Part shown: positions 8,023 through 20,002 of the stretch, piece after piece
Layout of the letters: each line of letters opens with the position of its first letter
Position numbering within the stretch: position 1 is the stretch's first letter
Assembly (NCBI GenBank): GCA_024636215.1
Contig: JAGXHL010000007.1
Coordinates: 14,140-78,139 of the forward strand
Direction of reading: 5' to 3'
Length of the DNA stretch: 64,000 bases
DNA from: Deltaproteobacteria bacterium
GTDB taxonomy: Bacteria; Desulfobacterota; Desulfuromonadia; Desulfuromonadales; BM103
The notes under the pieces: generated by a model
Database searches by the model: none
What the model was told of the DNA's origin: nothing
Seen by the model: the letters and a program-made list of their open reading frames with translations, nothing else
Translations under genes and position numbers: made by a program

Positions 8023-9027
8023 TTATTGGTCTTCCGAGGTCAACTCCCTGGTCATCAGGGCGGCAACCGCCTGCTTCGGATCCTTCCCCTGGTAAAGAAC
8101 CTGGTACATCTGCTCTGTTATCGGCATGGCGACCCCCAGCTTGGCCGCCAGCTGGTAGGCGGACAGGGTGGTTTTGACCCCCTCGGCAACCATGTTCATC
8201 TTGTTGAGAATTTCATCGAGCTTGCGTCCCTTGCCCAACTCAATGCCGACAGAACGGTTACGGGACAGGTCTCCGGTACAGGTCAGAACCAGGTCACCCA
8301 TTCCGGCCAGGCCGTAAAAGGTTGTTGCCTGGGCGCCTTTGGCGTCACCGAGACGGGCAATCTCCACCAGGCCCCGGGTAATCAGAGCGGCTCGGGCATT
8401 GTGATTGAAGCCGAGACCGTCACCAACGCCGGCAGCCAGGGCAATCACGTTCTTCATTGCCCCGCCGATTTCCACGCCAACCACATCCTGATTGGTGTAA
8501 ACACGGAAATAATCCGTGCTGAAAATCTCCTGAACACGACGCGCAACCGCGCGATTCTCGGCGGCAACCGACACCGCCGTTGGTTGTTCTACGGCCACTT
8601 CGCGGGCAAAGGATGGGCCCGATAAAAAAGCGCTGCGTTTTGCAACCTGCGCGCCAAGGACTTCCTGCAAGACCTCGGACATGGTCATCAGGGTCTGGTT
8701 TTCTATCCCTTTGGCAGCGGAAACCAGCAGACAATCCTCACTGAGATGGGCTTTAAGGTCCTTGAGGACATGCCGCATGACCTGCGACGGCGACACCAGT
8801 AACATCAGCTGGCTGTCCTGTGCGGCTTCTGCCAGATCGCTGGTGTAGCTCAGCTTGGCGTCAAGGCTTATGCCCTCCAGATAGAGATCGTTGATTCCGG
8901 TTGCCTGCAGACGTTTGACCAGATCTGCTTCGTAAACCCAGAGGGTAACATGGTGACCTTTTTTCGCCAGCAGATTGGCAAGGGTGGTTCCCCAGCTACC
9001 GGCACCGATGACTCCGATTTTTATCAT
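8023..9027 (-). CDS. gpsA: Glycerol-3-phosphate dehydrogenase [NAD(P)+]
   Basis: It reduces dihydroxyacetone phosphate to sn-glycerol 3-phosphate for phospholipid synthesis in the cytoplasm. At 334 residues it has the standard length. The Rossmann motif [10 protein letters not shown] is at residues 7-16. [11 protein letters not shown] and [13 protein letters not shown] contain the conserved catalytic lysines. [12 protein letters not shown] and [15 protein letters not shown] complete the C-terminal helical domain. AAAGG precedes the ATG. Confidence 0.97.
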   Translation of the reverse strand: MIKIGVIGAGSWGTTLANLLAKKGHHVTLWVYEADLVKRLQATGINDLYLEGISLDAKLSYTSDLAEAAQDSQLMLLVSPSQVMRHVLKDLKAHLSEDCLLVSAAKGIENQTLMTMSEVLQEVLGAQVAKRSAFLSGPSFAREVAVEQPTAVSVAAENRAVARRVQEIFSTDYFRVYTNQDVVGVEIGGAMKNVIALAAGVGDGLGFNHNARAALITRGLVEIARLGDAKGAQATTFYGLAGMGDLVLTCTGDLSRNRSVGIELGKGRKLDEILNKMNMVAEGVKTTLSAYQLAAKLGVAMPITEQMYQVLYQGKDPKQAVAALMTRELTSEDQ

Positions 9028-9071
9028 GTCAGAACCTTTCGCAGTTGACCCTTTAAACAGCCGACCAGGCG

Positions 9072-9956
9072 CTAAATAGCCTTCTTTTTCTTTTCGATCC
9101 GCTCACGAACCTGTTCCGTCTTGCGCGCCAGGACATCCTGTTTGGGGTAAATGCCCTCAAGGTCTTCAAGAATCTTCAGGGCTTCAACAAGCTCTTCCTG
9201 CTCTTCCAGAACCGTCGCCAGACCAAAACTTGCCTCCACAGCATACGGGCTTTCCGACCAACGTTCAATAACGACCCGATAGGCCCCGGCCGCTTCCGGC
9301 AGCTGACCCTCAAGGGCGTAGGTCATGGCAATCCGGTACTGTACCTCGGCAAAAAAATCGCTTTGCGGATAATTCTTCAGCAGGGTTTCGAACTCAATGC
9401 GGGCCTGGGCAAAGTTATTCAGGCGGAAATAACAGTCCGCCACCTCGTACTGCAGCTGATCGTTGCCTCGATCAGCTTCGTCGAGAACCTTCTGGTAGAC
9501 TGCGATGGCCTGGCTGCAGTCGTTGAGCCGATACTTGTAAAGCACGGCAACCTGGGTTCTGGCTTCGGACACCTCCGGCGCATGCGGATAATCACGCTCC
9601 AGCTTCAGGTAGGTCAGCAAAGCATCGGAATAGCGACCGAGGTAGAGGTCCTGCATTTCAGCAATCTGAAAGAGAGCCTGAGGTATGCGCGAAAAACTCG
9701 GCTGTTCATCATGCAGCTTTTCAAACAGCTCAACCGCTTCGCCATACCTGGCTTGCTGCCTGAGAGTGAGGCCCTCCTGGAAGCGTTCTTCAAGTCGCGT
9801 TTGCAGATTCGCCTGGTACCAATAAGCTGCAACGCCGACCAGCGCCACCATAAACAGACCAAGAAAAACCCAGAGCCGCTGTTTAGGCGCCTTCCCCTGG
9901 CGTTTCAACTCCTCCAGAAGGAGTTGTTTCTTCAATTTCTGGATTTCCTTCGTCAT
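9072..9956 (-). CDS. Membrane-anchored TPR-repeat protein
   Basis: A 294-residue protein with a short basic, coiled-coil-prone N-terminus, one transmembrane segment (about 28-47, [20 protein letters not shown]), then a helical TPR-like domain. The repeats contain signatures such as [27 protein letters not shown] and [16 protein letters not shown]. The topology resembles YfgM/BamD-like assembly factors, but no specific role is assigned. The first 74 bases overlap the end of gyrA in another frame. GAGAAAGAAG precedes the ATG, and no better internal start was found. Confidence 0.75.
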   Translation of the reverse strand: MTKEIQKLKKQLLLEELKRQGKAPKQRLWVFLGLFMVALVGVAAYWYQANLQTRLEERFQEGLTLRQQARYGEAVELFEKLHDEQPSFSRIPQALFQIAEMQDLYLGRYSDALLTYLKLERDYPHAPEVSEARTQVAVLYKYRLNDCSQAIAVYQKVLDEADRGNDQLQYEVADCYFRLNNFAQARIEFETLLKNYPQSDFFAEVQYRIAMTYALEGQLPEAAGAYRVVIERWSESPYAVEASFGLATVLEEQEELVEALKILEDLEGIYPKQDVLARKTEQVRERIEKKKKAI

Positions 9957-12387
9957 CTTCTTTCTCTGCCAGCGTGGCGACCGCGACTATTCGCTCTTCA
10001 ACCTCCAGCACCATCAAGCGGACGCCCATGGTGTTGCGGCCAATGATAGAGAGAGCGCTGACCCGCGTACGCAGCACCTTGCCCCGGTCGGTTATAAACA
10101 TCAGGTCTGATTCATTGTCTACCAGTTTAACATCGACCACCTGGCCATTGCGACCACCGGTTTTGATGGTAATAATGCCTTTGCCTCCGCGACTCTGTAC
10201 GCGGTATTCAGAAAGGCTGGTGCGCTTGCCGTAACCGGTTTCGGTAACGCTGACCAGGGTCGCGGCTGTGGCATCGGAGACGACCTCCATACCGATAATT
10301 TCATCGTCTGCTTCGAGCATCATACCACGGACCCCACGAGCCGTACGTCCCATGGGGCGGGCGTCATTTTCGTTGAAGCGTATCGATTTGCCATTGTGGC
10401 TGGCAAGCAGGATGTCCATGGAGCCATCGGTCAAACGCGCGGCGATCAAGCTGTCGCCCTCGTCGATGGTCAGGGCTATGATACCGCCCTGGCGAGGATT
10501 CGAGTACGCCAGCAGGTCGGTTTTCTTGACCGTTCCCTGCCTGGTCGCCGTAATGATGAAACGGCCTTCTTCAAATTCCTTGACCGGCAGGATCGTCATG
10601 ACCTTCTCGTCTGCTTCCAGGTTCAGCAGGTTGACAATCGCCTTACCGCGGGCAGCGCGGCCGCCCTGCGGAATTTCATGGACTTTGAGCCAGTACACCT
10701 TGCCCCTGCTGGTAAAGATCAGAATATAGCTGTGGGTCGAAGCGATAAAGAGTTTTTCGACAAAATCCTCATCTTTCGGCCGCATGCCGGTTGCGCCTTT
10801 GCCTCCGCGACGCTGGGCCCGGTAGAGGGACACGGCATTTCGCTTGATGTAACCGGAATGTGACACAGTGACCACCATGTCTTCTTCGACGATCATGTCC
10901 TCGATGGAGAGGTCGGCTGCTACGGCGAGGATTTCGGTACGGCGGGGATTGTCGAAGCGCTCCTTGATGTCCAGCAGCTCTGTCTTGATAATCGTGAGGA
11001 TCTCCACCTCGCTGGCAAGGATCTCCTTGAGACGCTGGATCAGCGCCATGACCTGGTTGTACTCCTCAACAATCTTGTCGCGCTCCAGCCCGGTCAGGCG
11101 GTGCAAACGCATCTCGAGAATCGCCTGGGCCTGGATATCACTCAACTCGAAACGCAGGATCAGTCTTTCCTTGGCTTCGGCCGGGTTGGCGCTGGTCTTG
11201 ATGACCTGGATGACCTCATCGAGGTTATCCAGGGCGATCTTGAGACCTTCGAGGATATGGGCGCGGGCTTCGGCTTTCTTCAGCTCGAACATGGTGCGCC
11301 GGGTTACGATCTCCTTGCGGTGGTCGATGAAGTGGTCGAGCACCTCGCGCAGGGTCAGAACCCGCGGCTGGCCATTGACGATTGCCAGCATGATGATGCC
11401 GAAGGATGAATGCATCGGCGTCATCTTGTAAAGCTGGTTGAGCACCACCTGGGGAATGCTGTCGCGTTTCAGTTCGATGACAATCCGCATGCCGTCGCGG
11501 TCCGACTCGTCGCGCAGGTCCGAAATGCCTTCGATTTTCTTGTCCCGTACCAGGTCCGCGATCTTTTCAATCAAACGTGCTTTGTTCACCTGGAAGGGAA
11601 TTTCGGTGACGATAATGCTTTCGCGACTGGTGCGGCTGTTCTGCTCGACCATCGCCTTGGCGCGCATCGGGATAATACCGCGACCGGTCCGGTAGGCCTG
11701 ATGGATGTTGTCACGACCCATAATGAAGCCGCCGGTGGGGAAATCAGGACCAGGGACCAGTTTAAGCAGTTCGTCGACTTCAAGCTTCGGATTATCAATG
11801 ACCGCGATCAGGCCATCAATGATCTCGCCCAGGTTGTGTGGCGGGATCTTGGTCGCCATACCGACCGCAATCCCCTCCGAACCGTTGACCAGCAGGTTGG
11901 GATATTTGCAGGGCAGGACCAGAGGTTCTTCGAGGGAATCATCGTAGTTGGGTCCGAATTCGACTGTCTCTTTGTCGATGTCGCTGAGCAGCTCATGGGC
12001 TAGCCGGTCCATGCGTACTTCGGTATAACGCATGGCCGCCGCCGAGTCGCCGTCTACCGAACCGAAGTTGCCCTGGCCGTCGACCAGCGGGTGGCGCATG
12101 GAGAAGTCCTGGGCCATACGCACGATGGTGTCATAAACGGCTGAATCGCCATGGGGATGGTACTTACCGATGACATCACCGACCACGCGAGCCGACTTCT
12201 TGTAAGGCTTGTTGTAATCGTTGTTCAGTTCGTTCATGGCGAACAGGACCCGCCGGTGAACCGGTTTAAGACCGTCGCGTACATCTGGCAGTGCGCGTCC
12301 GACAATGACACTCATGGCGTAGTCCATGTAGGACTTGCGCATTTCGTCTTCAATATTGACGCTGACTTTGTTCTGTTCTGAAAGCAT
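9883..12387 (-). CDS. gyrA: DNA gyrase subunit A
   Basis: An 834-residue breakage-reunion subunit of gyrase. The catalytic tyrosine is Tyr121 in [10 protein letters not shown]. The quinolone-resistance region reads [11 protein letters not shown] with Ser82 and Asp86, the usual sensitive residues. The GyrA box QRRGGKG lies at the start of the C-terminal beta-pinwheel, followed by repeated strand motifs including a second QSRGGKG. The tail is acidic. GGAGG lies upstream of the ATG. It follows gyrB, separated by a 95-base spacer filled with heptamer repeats, and overlaps the TPR gene at its 3' end. Confidence 0.98.
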   Translation of the reverse strand: MLSEQNKVSVNIEDEMRKSYMDYAMSVIVGRALPDVRDGLKPVHRRVLFAMNELNNDYNKPYKKSARVVGDVIGKYHPHGDSAVYDTIVRMAQDFSMRHPLVDGQGNFGSVDGDSAAAMRYTEVRMDRLAHELLSDIDKETVEFGPNYDDSLEEPLVLPCKYPNLLVNGSEGIAVGMATKIPPHNLGEIIDGLIAVIDNPKLEVDELLKLVPGPDFPTGGFIMGRDNIHQAYRTGRGIIPMRAKAMVEQNSRTSRESIIVTEIPFQVNKARLIEKIADLVRDKKIEGISDLRDESDRDGMRIVIELKRDSIPQVVLNQLYKMTPMHSSFGIIMLAIVNGQPRVLTLREVLDHFIDHRKEIVTRRTMFELKKAEARAHILEGLKIALDNLDEVIQVIKTSANPAEAKERLILRFELSDIQAQAILEMRLHRLTGLERDKIVEEYNQVMALIQRLKEILASEVEILTIIKTELLDIKERFDNPRRTEILAVAADLSIEDMIVEEDMVVTVSHSGYIKRNAVSLYRAQRRGGKGATGMRPKDEDFVEKLFIASTHSYILIFTSRGKVYWLKVHEIPQGGRAARGKAIVNLLNLEADEKVMTILPVKEFEEGRFIITATRQGTVKKTDLLAYSNPRQGGIIALTIDEGDSLIAARLTDGSMDILLASHNGKSIRFNENDARPMGRTARGVRGMMLEADDEIIGMEVVSDATAATLVSVTETGYGKRTSLSEYRVQSRGGKGIITIKTGGRNGQVVDVKLVDNESDLMFITDRGKVLRTRVSALSIIGRNTMGVRLMVLEVEERIVAVATLAEKEDDEGNPEIEETTPSGGVETPGEGA

Positions 12388-12411
12388 TCTCGATTTTCCT
12401 CCGGAAAATCA

Positions 12412-12477
12412 GTGGCGCGTGGCGCGTGGCGTGTGGCGTACTTTTTCTCCCGCTACCCGCTACCCGCTACCCGCTAC
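12412..12477. repeat. Paired heptamer arrays between gyrB and gyrA
   Basis: Four tandem heptamers GTGGCGC/GTGGCGT occupy 12412-12439. After a 10-base T-rich spacer, four exact copies of CCGCTAC occupy 12450-12477. The reverse complement of CCGCTAC is GTAGCGG, so the two arrays form an imperfect inverted repeat that could fold into a hairpin with one mismatch or wobble per heptamer core. The array lies just upstream of the gyrA ribosome site. Confidence 0.85.
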
Positions 12478-12482
12478 ATCGT

Positions 12483-15975
<3,493 letters not shown>

Positions 15976-16028
15976 ATATCCTTCAAGAAAAAACCCCTCA
16001 ATTATTAAAGACTTTATTCACGTCTTCT

Positions 16029-16196
16029 CTAGCAGCCCGTCGGACTATACGGGCCGAAGCGACAATTTGATGTTTGAGAACAGTTTTTAGCTCAATTGCA
16101 GGTTCATAGCCGTAGCTATGGGCCAAAAAGGAGCTGAAATATGGGCCAAACAGCCGGATTTGCAGCCGGCTCATGGATAGTCCGACAGCCTGCTAG
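16029..16196. repeat. MITE-like element, complete copy
   Basis: A 168-base element with both ends reading CTAGCAG..., forming imperfect inverted termini (CTAGCAGCCCGTCGGACTAT on the left, the complement of CTAGCAGGCTGTCGGACTAT on the right). It is about 95% identical by eye to the reverse complement of 63851-64000. It contains no reading frame and no transposase. Its right-hand CTAG overlaps the dnaN stop codon. Confidence 0.85.
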
Positions 16197-17305
16197 AGAC
16201 GCATCGGCATAATGACCGCCAGATAGCCATCTTCATCAATGGGTTTAATCAACCCGGGTGAAAGGTTGTCCTTCAGGATCATATTGATCCGGTCCTGGTC
16301 CTGTACCTGCAAAATGTCGAGCAAGTAACGGGCGTTAAAACCAACCGTTATGTCCGGTCCTTTATACTCTATGTCCATTTCCTCTCGAGCATCCCCTAAC
16401 TCGGGGTTGGATGACGAAACTTCAAGCAGGTTGTTTTTGAAGTTCATCTTCACGCCACGAGATTTTTCACTGGAAAGGATAATCATACGGCGTAAAGCGT
16501 GCAGAAAAGGATCAACCGCAATGGCTGCAATTTGTTCATTATTTTTAGGTATGACGCGGCCGTAATCAGGAAATTCACCATCCACCAGACGCATGATAAT
16601 GACTGTCTGATCCTTGCTGACGACAGCATTATTGTCCATAAAACCTAATTGCAGATTGCCTTCACCTTCATCGGCGAGTTTTTTCAACTCCAGAATCCCT
16701 TTACGCGGCAGGATGACTCCGCGAGTCAGTTCTGAACTCTCCGATAACGCGATTTCTTTATCGATCATCGACAATCTATGGCCATCTGTGGCGACCAGAC
16801 GCAAACGGTTGGTGCCTTCCTGGACCTGGCAGAAAATGCCATTTAAGTTGTATTTGCTTTCATCCTGAGAAACCGCGAAAAAGGTTTTTTCTATCATCTC
16901 TTTGCAGAGCGAACTACTCAGGGAAAGAAAATTAGCGCTTTCCGGTTGAGGAAAATTAGGAAACTCATCAGCAGATAGACCGACTATATTGAATTGTGCT
17001 TTGCCGCATTCAACTTCGATCCAACAGTTGTCTTTGGCGTTGAAACTTATTTCATTGTCCGGAAGTTCCTTGATGATTTCAAAGAGCTTCTTTGCTGAAA
17101 CGGTGATTTTCCCAGGTTTACGAATATTCGCCGGATAAGACGATTGCATGCCGACTTCGAGATCTGTGGCTGTCAGATGTAGTTCACCATCTACGCCTTC
17201 CAGAAGTACATTGGAGAGTACTGGTATGGTGTTGCGCTTTTCGACAATCCCCTGAACTCTGGCCAAACCTTTCAGAAAAACATCTTTTTCAATGGTAAAA
17301 TTCAT
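16193..17305 (-). CDS. dnaN: DNA polymerase III beta subunit (sliding clamp)
   Basis: A 370-residue protein with the three-fold clamp architecture. FPQPESANFLSL and ATDGHRLSM are typical segments of domains 1-2. The end reads YLAVIMPMRL, matching the conserved MPMR C-terminus of clamps, so the protein is complete. The TAG stop falls within the terminal CTAG of the adjacent repeat element. The spacer to dnaA is a candidate origin. Confidence 0.97.
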   Translation of the reverse strand: MNFTIEKDVFLKGLARVQGIVEKRNTIPVLSNVLLEGVDGELHLTATDLEVGMQSSYPANIRKPGKITVSAKKLFEIIKELPDNEISFNAKDNCWIEVECGKAQFNIVGLSADEFPNFPQPESANFLSLSSSLCKEMIEKTFFAVSQDESKYNLNGIFCQVQEGTNRLRLVATDGHRLSMIDKEIALSESSELTRGVILPRKGILELKKLADEGEGNLQLGFMDNNAVVSKDQTVIIMRLVDGEFPDYGRVIPKNNEQIAAIAVDPFLHALRRMIILSSEKSRGVKMNFKNNLLEVSSSNPELGDAREEMDIEYKGPDITVGFNARYLLDILQVQDQDRINMILKDNLSPGLIKPIDEDGYLAVIMPMRL

Positions 17306-17559
17306 CGTTGCCTCCTCAATCCACAGTGCATACTTATTCTTTAAATACTAATAATATTAAAAACTAGTAGTAGTAATAGTGCCTGTTAATAGCTCAATAA
17401 ATCCATATTTACTATTAGTATCAGTTACTTGAAAGCTTTATAATTTAAGGTATAAGTTGTTGACCAAATGGGGATAAGAAAAGTTTTTAAAATAAAGGTT
17501 TCTTATCCCCAGCCTGTGCCCCCTGTTTTGCACAGGTTATCATTATCTAGTTAGAGTCA
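17306..17559. other. Candidate oriC part 1: dnaN-dnaA spacer
   Basis: A 254-base non-coding spacer. The dnaN-proximal half is strongly AT-rich. It contains TAGTAGTAGTAATAG (17365-17379), which fits five successive DnaA-trio units (TAG/TAA). Two inverted variant DnaA boxes, TGGGGATAA (17469-17477) and TTATCCCCA (17503-17511), lie on the dnaA side. Box cluster plus AT-rich unwinding region plus trios is the expected layout of a bacterial origin. Whether this or the dnaA-rpmH spacer is the unwinding site cannot be decided by reading. Confidence 0.6.
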
Positions 17560-18912
17560 TTAATTGGTCAGTTCTTTCTTCAGATTTTCTATAGTCGTTT
17601 TTAGTTGAAAGTCTTCTTCTATTAATTTTTCAATTTTGCGAATGGCATGAATGATTGTCGAGTGATCCTTGCCACCGAAGCGCTCCCCTATTTCCGGATA
17701 AGAAGAAGACGTCAGCTGGCGTGAAATATACATGGCAATCTGTCTCGGTAATACCACCGCTTTGAGTCTTTTGGCTGATTTTATATCTGAAACTTTTATA
17801 TTGAAATGGAGACTGACCTTCTTCAGTATTTCTTCTACCGTGAGTTCACGGTTTTTCTCTATCAGGATATCCTTAAGGACATCACGGGCCATTTCCAGAG
17901 AAATCGGGATGGATGTCAAACTTGCGTAAGCACCAATTCTGATCAGATAACCTTCCAGTTCGCGGACGTTGTTGCAGATTGAATTGGCCAGGAATAATGC
18001 TACGTCTTCAGGCAGTTTTATACTGTTCTGCTCTGCTTTCATTTTCAGAATGGCCAATTTGGTTTCTACATCAGGGGCCTGGATATCGGCGATCAATCCC
18101 CATTCAAAGCGCGATCTCAAACGTTCCTCAAGCCCTGGAATGTCTTTTGGAAATTTATCCGAGGTCACAATGATCTGCTTGTGGGATTCGTAAAGGGCAT
18201 TGAAGGTATGGAAGAACTCTTCCTGGGTGCGCTCTTTTCCAGCTATAAACTGGATATCATCGATAAGAAGAATATCCATGGAACGAAACTTGTTTCTGAA
18301 CTCATCCATACGGTTGTAACGCAGGGAATTTATCAATTCGTTCATGAACTTTTCAGAAGTGTAGTAGCAGATCCTCATTTGTGGAGTTTTTTTGAGGATG
18401 GCATTGCCAATCGCATTGACCAGATGTGTTTTACCCAGTCCGACCCCACCGTAAATAAACAGGGGATTATAGGTTGTTGCTGGATTATTGGCGACCGCCA
18501 TGGCAGCAGCATAGGCAAACTGGTTCGAAGAGCCTGAGACAAATTCTTCGAAAGTATATTTTCTATTCAGATTGAGGTCTGCTGAATGGGGGTTTTTCAC
18601 GATGTTTTGTTTGGTTTCAACAGGTGTTGGTATTACGCCAATCTGGCTTGTCCTGGGTAAATCTTCTCTGGGCTGATTGGATACGTCGAAATGTAATCTG
18701 TAACTGATCGCGGATAGATCCGAAAGATTTTTTTGAATGAGTTTACTGTAGTTCTCCTTTACCCAGTCGAGAACAAAACGATTTGGAACTTCCAGATAAA
18801 CCATGTCCTGCTCGATCTTGACGAGCTTCAAAGGTTTTATCCAGGTAGAGAAGTGCTGAGGACTGAGATTCAGTTCCAGATGTGCGAGGGTGTCATCCCA
18901 GAGTTTACTCAT
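17560..18912 (-). CDS. dnaA: Chromosomal replication initiator DnaA
   Basis: A 450-residue initiator. The N-terminal domain I is about 1-80. The AAA+ domain has Walker A GGVGLGKTHLVNAIG, Walker B ILLIDDIQFIAGKE and ERLRSRFEWGL. The C-terminal DNA-binding helix-turn-helix carries GGKDHSTIIHAIRKI, the DnaA signature. It is flanked by candidate origin DNA on both sides, with perfect DnaA boxes about 53-84 bases upstream of its start that may mediate autoregulation. Confidence 0.98.
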   Translation of the reverse strand: MSKLWDDTLAHLELNLSPQHFSTWIKPLKLVKIEQDMVYLEVPNRFVLDWVKENYSKLIQKNLSDLSAISYRLHFDVSNQPREDLPRTSQIGVIPTPVETKQNIVKNPHSADLNLNRKYTFEEFVSGSSNQFAYAAAMAVANNPATTYNPLFIYGGVGLGKTHLVNAIGNAILKKTPQMRICYYTSEKFMNELINSLRYNRMDEFRNKFRSMDILLIDDIQFIAGKERTQEEFFHTFNALYESHKQIIVTSDKFPKDIPGLEERLRSRFEWGLIADIQAPDVETKLAILKMKAEQNSIKLPEDVALFLANSICNNVRELEGYLIRIGAYASLTSIPISLEMARDVLKDILIEKNRELTVEEILKKVSLHFNIKVSDIKSAKRLKAVVLPRQIAMYISRQLTSSSYPEIGERFGGKDHSTIIHAIRKIEKLIEEDFQLKTTIENLKKELTN

Positions 18913-18964
18913 ACCGATAGCTTATTCATTTTAAGCCTTCAGGAAAAAGACTTTGAAAACAGAT

Positions 18965-18996
18965 TTATCCACAAACTTTTAAACAACTGTGGATAA
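18965..18996. promoter_or_regulatory. Candidate oriC part 2: inverted pair of perfect DnaA boxes
   Basis: TTATCCACA (18965-18973) and its exact complement TGTGGATAA (18988-18996) lie in the 309-base spacer between the divergent dnaA and rpmH genes. The remainder of the spacer (18913-19221) is AT-rich and non-coding and includes the rpmH promoter. The boxes may serve origin function, dnaA autoregulation, or both. Confidence 0.8.
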
Positions 18997-19140
18997 CTTA
19001 AAAAGAACCTGATTACAAGTATTTAACTAATTTAAAAAAGGAGTAAAACTTGACGGCAAAGATTATCAGATGAGTTTTTTTATTGCAAGGGAAAACTGTT
19101 TATCAAAGCAAGGGTGAAAACAGATAAAGCTTTTTCGTTC

Positions 19141-19169
19141 TTGACTTTATTTTGTATCCATGCTTAAAA
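19141..19169 (+). promoter_or_regulatory. Promoter of rpmH-rnpA-yidD-yidC
   Basis: A -35 TTGACT at 19141-19146 is followed after 17 bases by TTAAAA (19164-19169), preceded by TGC, giving an extended -10 form. It points toward rpmH, 53 bases downstream. Confidence 0.5.
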
Positions 19170-19221
19170 CTTCCTTTTACTAAAATCACATCTTGACGAT
19201 GAACGAGGAGATTATAAAGTT

Positions 19222-19371
19222 ATGAAGCGTACTTATCAACCCAGCAAAGTCAGCCGCAAACGTACTCACGGTTTTCGCAAGCGCATGCGTTCTAAAGGTG
19301 GCGCCAATGTTATCAAGCGTCGTCGTGCCAGAGGCCGTAAAATTTTGGCTGCAACCATCCCGACCAAGTAA
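19222..19371 (+). CDS. rpmH: 50S ribosomal protein L34
   Basis: A 49-residue basic protein, [18 protein letters not shown] at the start and AATIPTK at the end, matching L34 in length and in the conserved RTHGFRKRM core. GAGGAG lies upstream. It begins the conserved rpmH-rnpA-yidD-yidC-jag-mnmE run. Confidence 0.98.
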   Translation: MKRTYQPSKVSRKRTHGFRKRMRSKGGANVIKRRRARGRKILAATIPTK

Positions 19372-19385
19372 TTTTAAGTTAGCGG

Positions 19386-19742
19386 GTGAAAGGTGAATAT
19401 ACCCTCGATAAATCCCGCCGTATTTTGCGTTCAGGTGAGTATGAACGCATTTGGCGCGAGGGACGACGTTATCACACAACCCATTTTGTTGTGATTGTAA
19501 ACCCTGGCGGAGTTCACTCTCGCCTGGGCTTGACTGTAAGCCGCAAGGTCGGTAATGCAGTTTGTCGCAATCAACTCAAACGATGGCTGCGTGAGTTATT
19601 CAGACACAATTATAAGATGTTCGGTCAGAGCATAGATGTATCGATCATAGCCAAGAGAAACGCCGGATATCTTACCCACCTGCAACTGGATCGGGAACTT
19701 TCAACTGTATTTGTCCGCCTGGAGACCGATGATCATGTTTAA
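19386..19742 (+). CDS. rnpA: Ribonuclease P protein component
   Basis: A 118-residue basic subunit that helps the RNase P RNA cut 5' leaders from pre-tRNAs. It begins with a GTG codon ([18 protein letters not shown]). It has the conserved [27 protein letters not shown]-like region with the family's RNase P signature. The spacer after rpmH is only 14 bases. The end overlaps the yidD start. Confidence 0.96.
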   Translation: MKGEYTLDKSRRILRSGEYERIWREGRRYHTTHFVVIVNPGGVHSRLGLTVSRKVGNAVCRNQLKRWLRELFRHNYKMFGQSIDVSIIAKRNAGYLTHLQLDRELSTVFVRLETDDHV

Positions 19743-19947
19743 ACGGTTAGCCATAGCGGGCATTCGTTTTTATAGAACTTTTCTCTCTCCGCTAAAGCCT
19801 CCAACCTGTCGTTTTTACCCCTCCTGCTCCATGTACACTCTGGATGCTGTTAACAGGTTTGGTGTTTTTAGCGGTCTGTGGTTGGGTTTGAAACGCCTTA
19901 GCCGTTGTCATCCCTGGCACCCTGGTGGCTATGATCCTCTTGATTAA
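19735..19947 (+). CDS. yidD: Membrane protein insertion efficiency factor YidD
   Basis: A 70-residue small membrane-associated protein that assists YidC-dependent insertion. The conserved core [12 protein letters not shown] and [15 protein letters not shown] is complete. The start at 19735 overlaps the rnpA stop by eight bases; upstream in-frame ATGs exist, but the family begins at MFKRL. Confidence 0.95.
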   Translation: MFKRLAIAGIRFYRTFLSPLKPPTCRFYPSCSMYTLDAVNRFGVFSGLWLGLKRLSRCHPWHPGGYDPLD

Positions 19948-20002
19948 AACACTATCAAAATATGAATTAAGTCACTGTTAAAACAGGAGTTTTTCTTTAA
20001 TT

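Noticed and set aside
12412..12477. CRISPR array interpretation of the heptamer repeats
   Set aside because: Units are seven bases with no spacers and no cas genes are present; they are simple tandem repeats.
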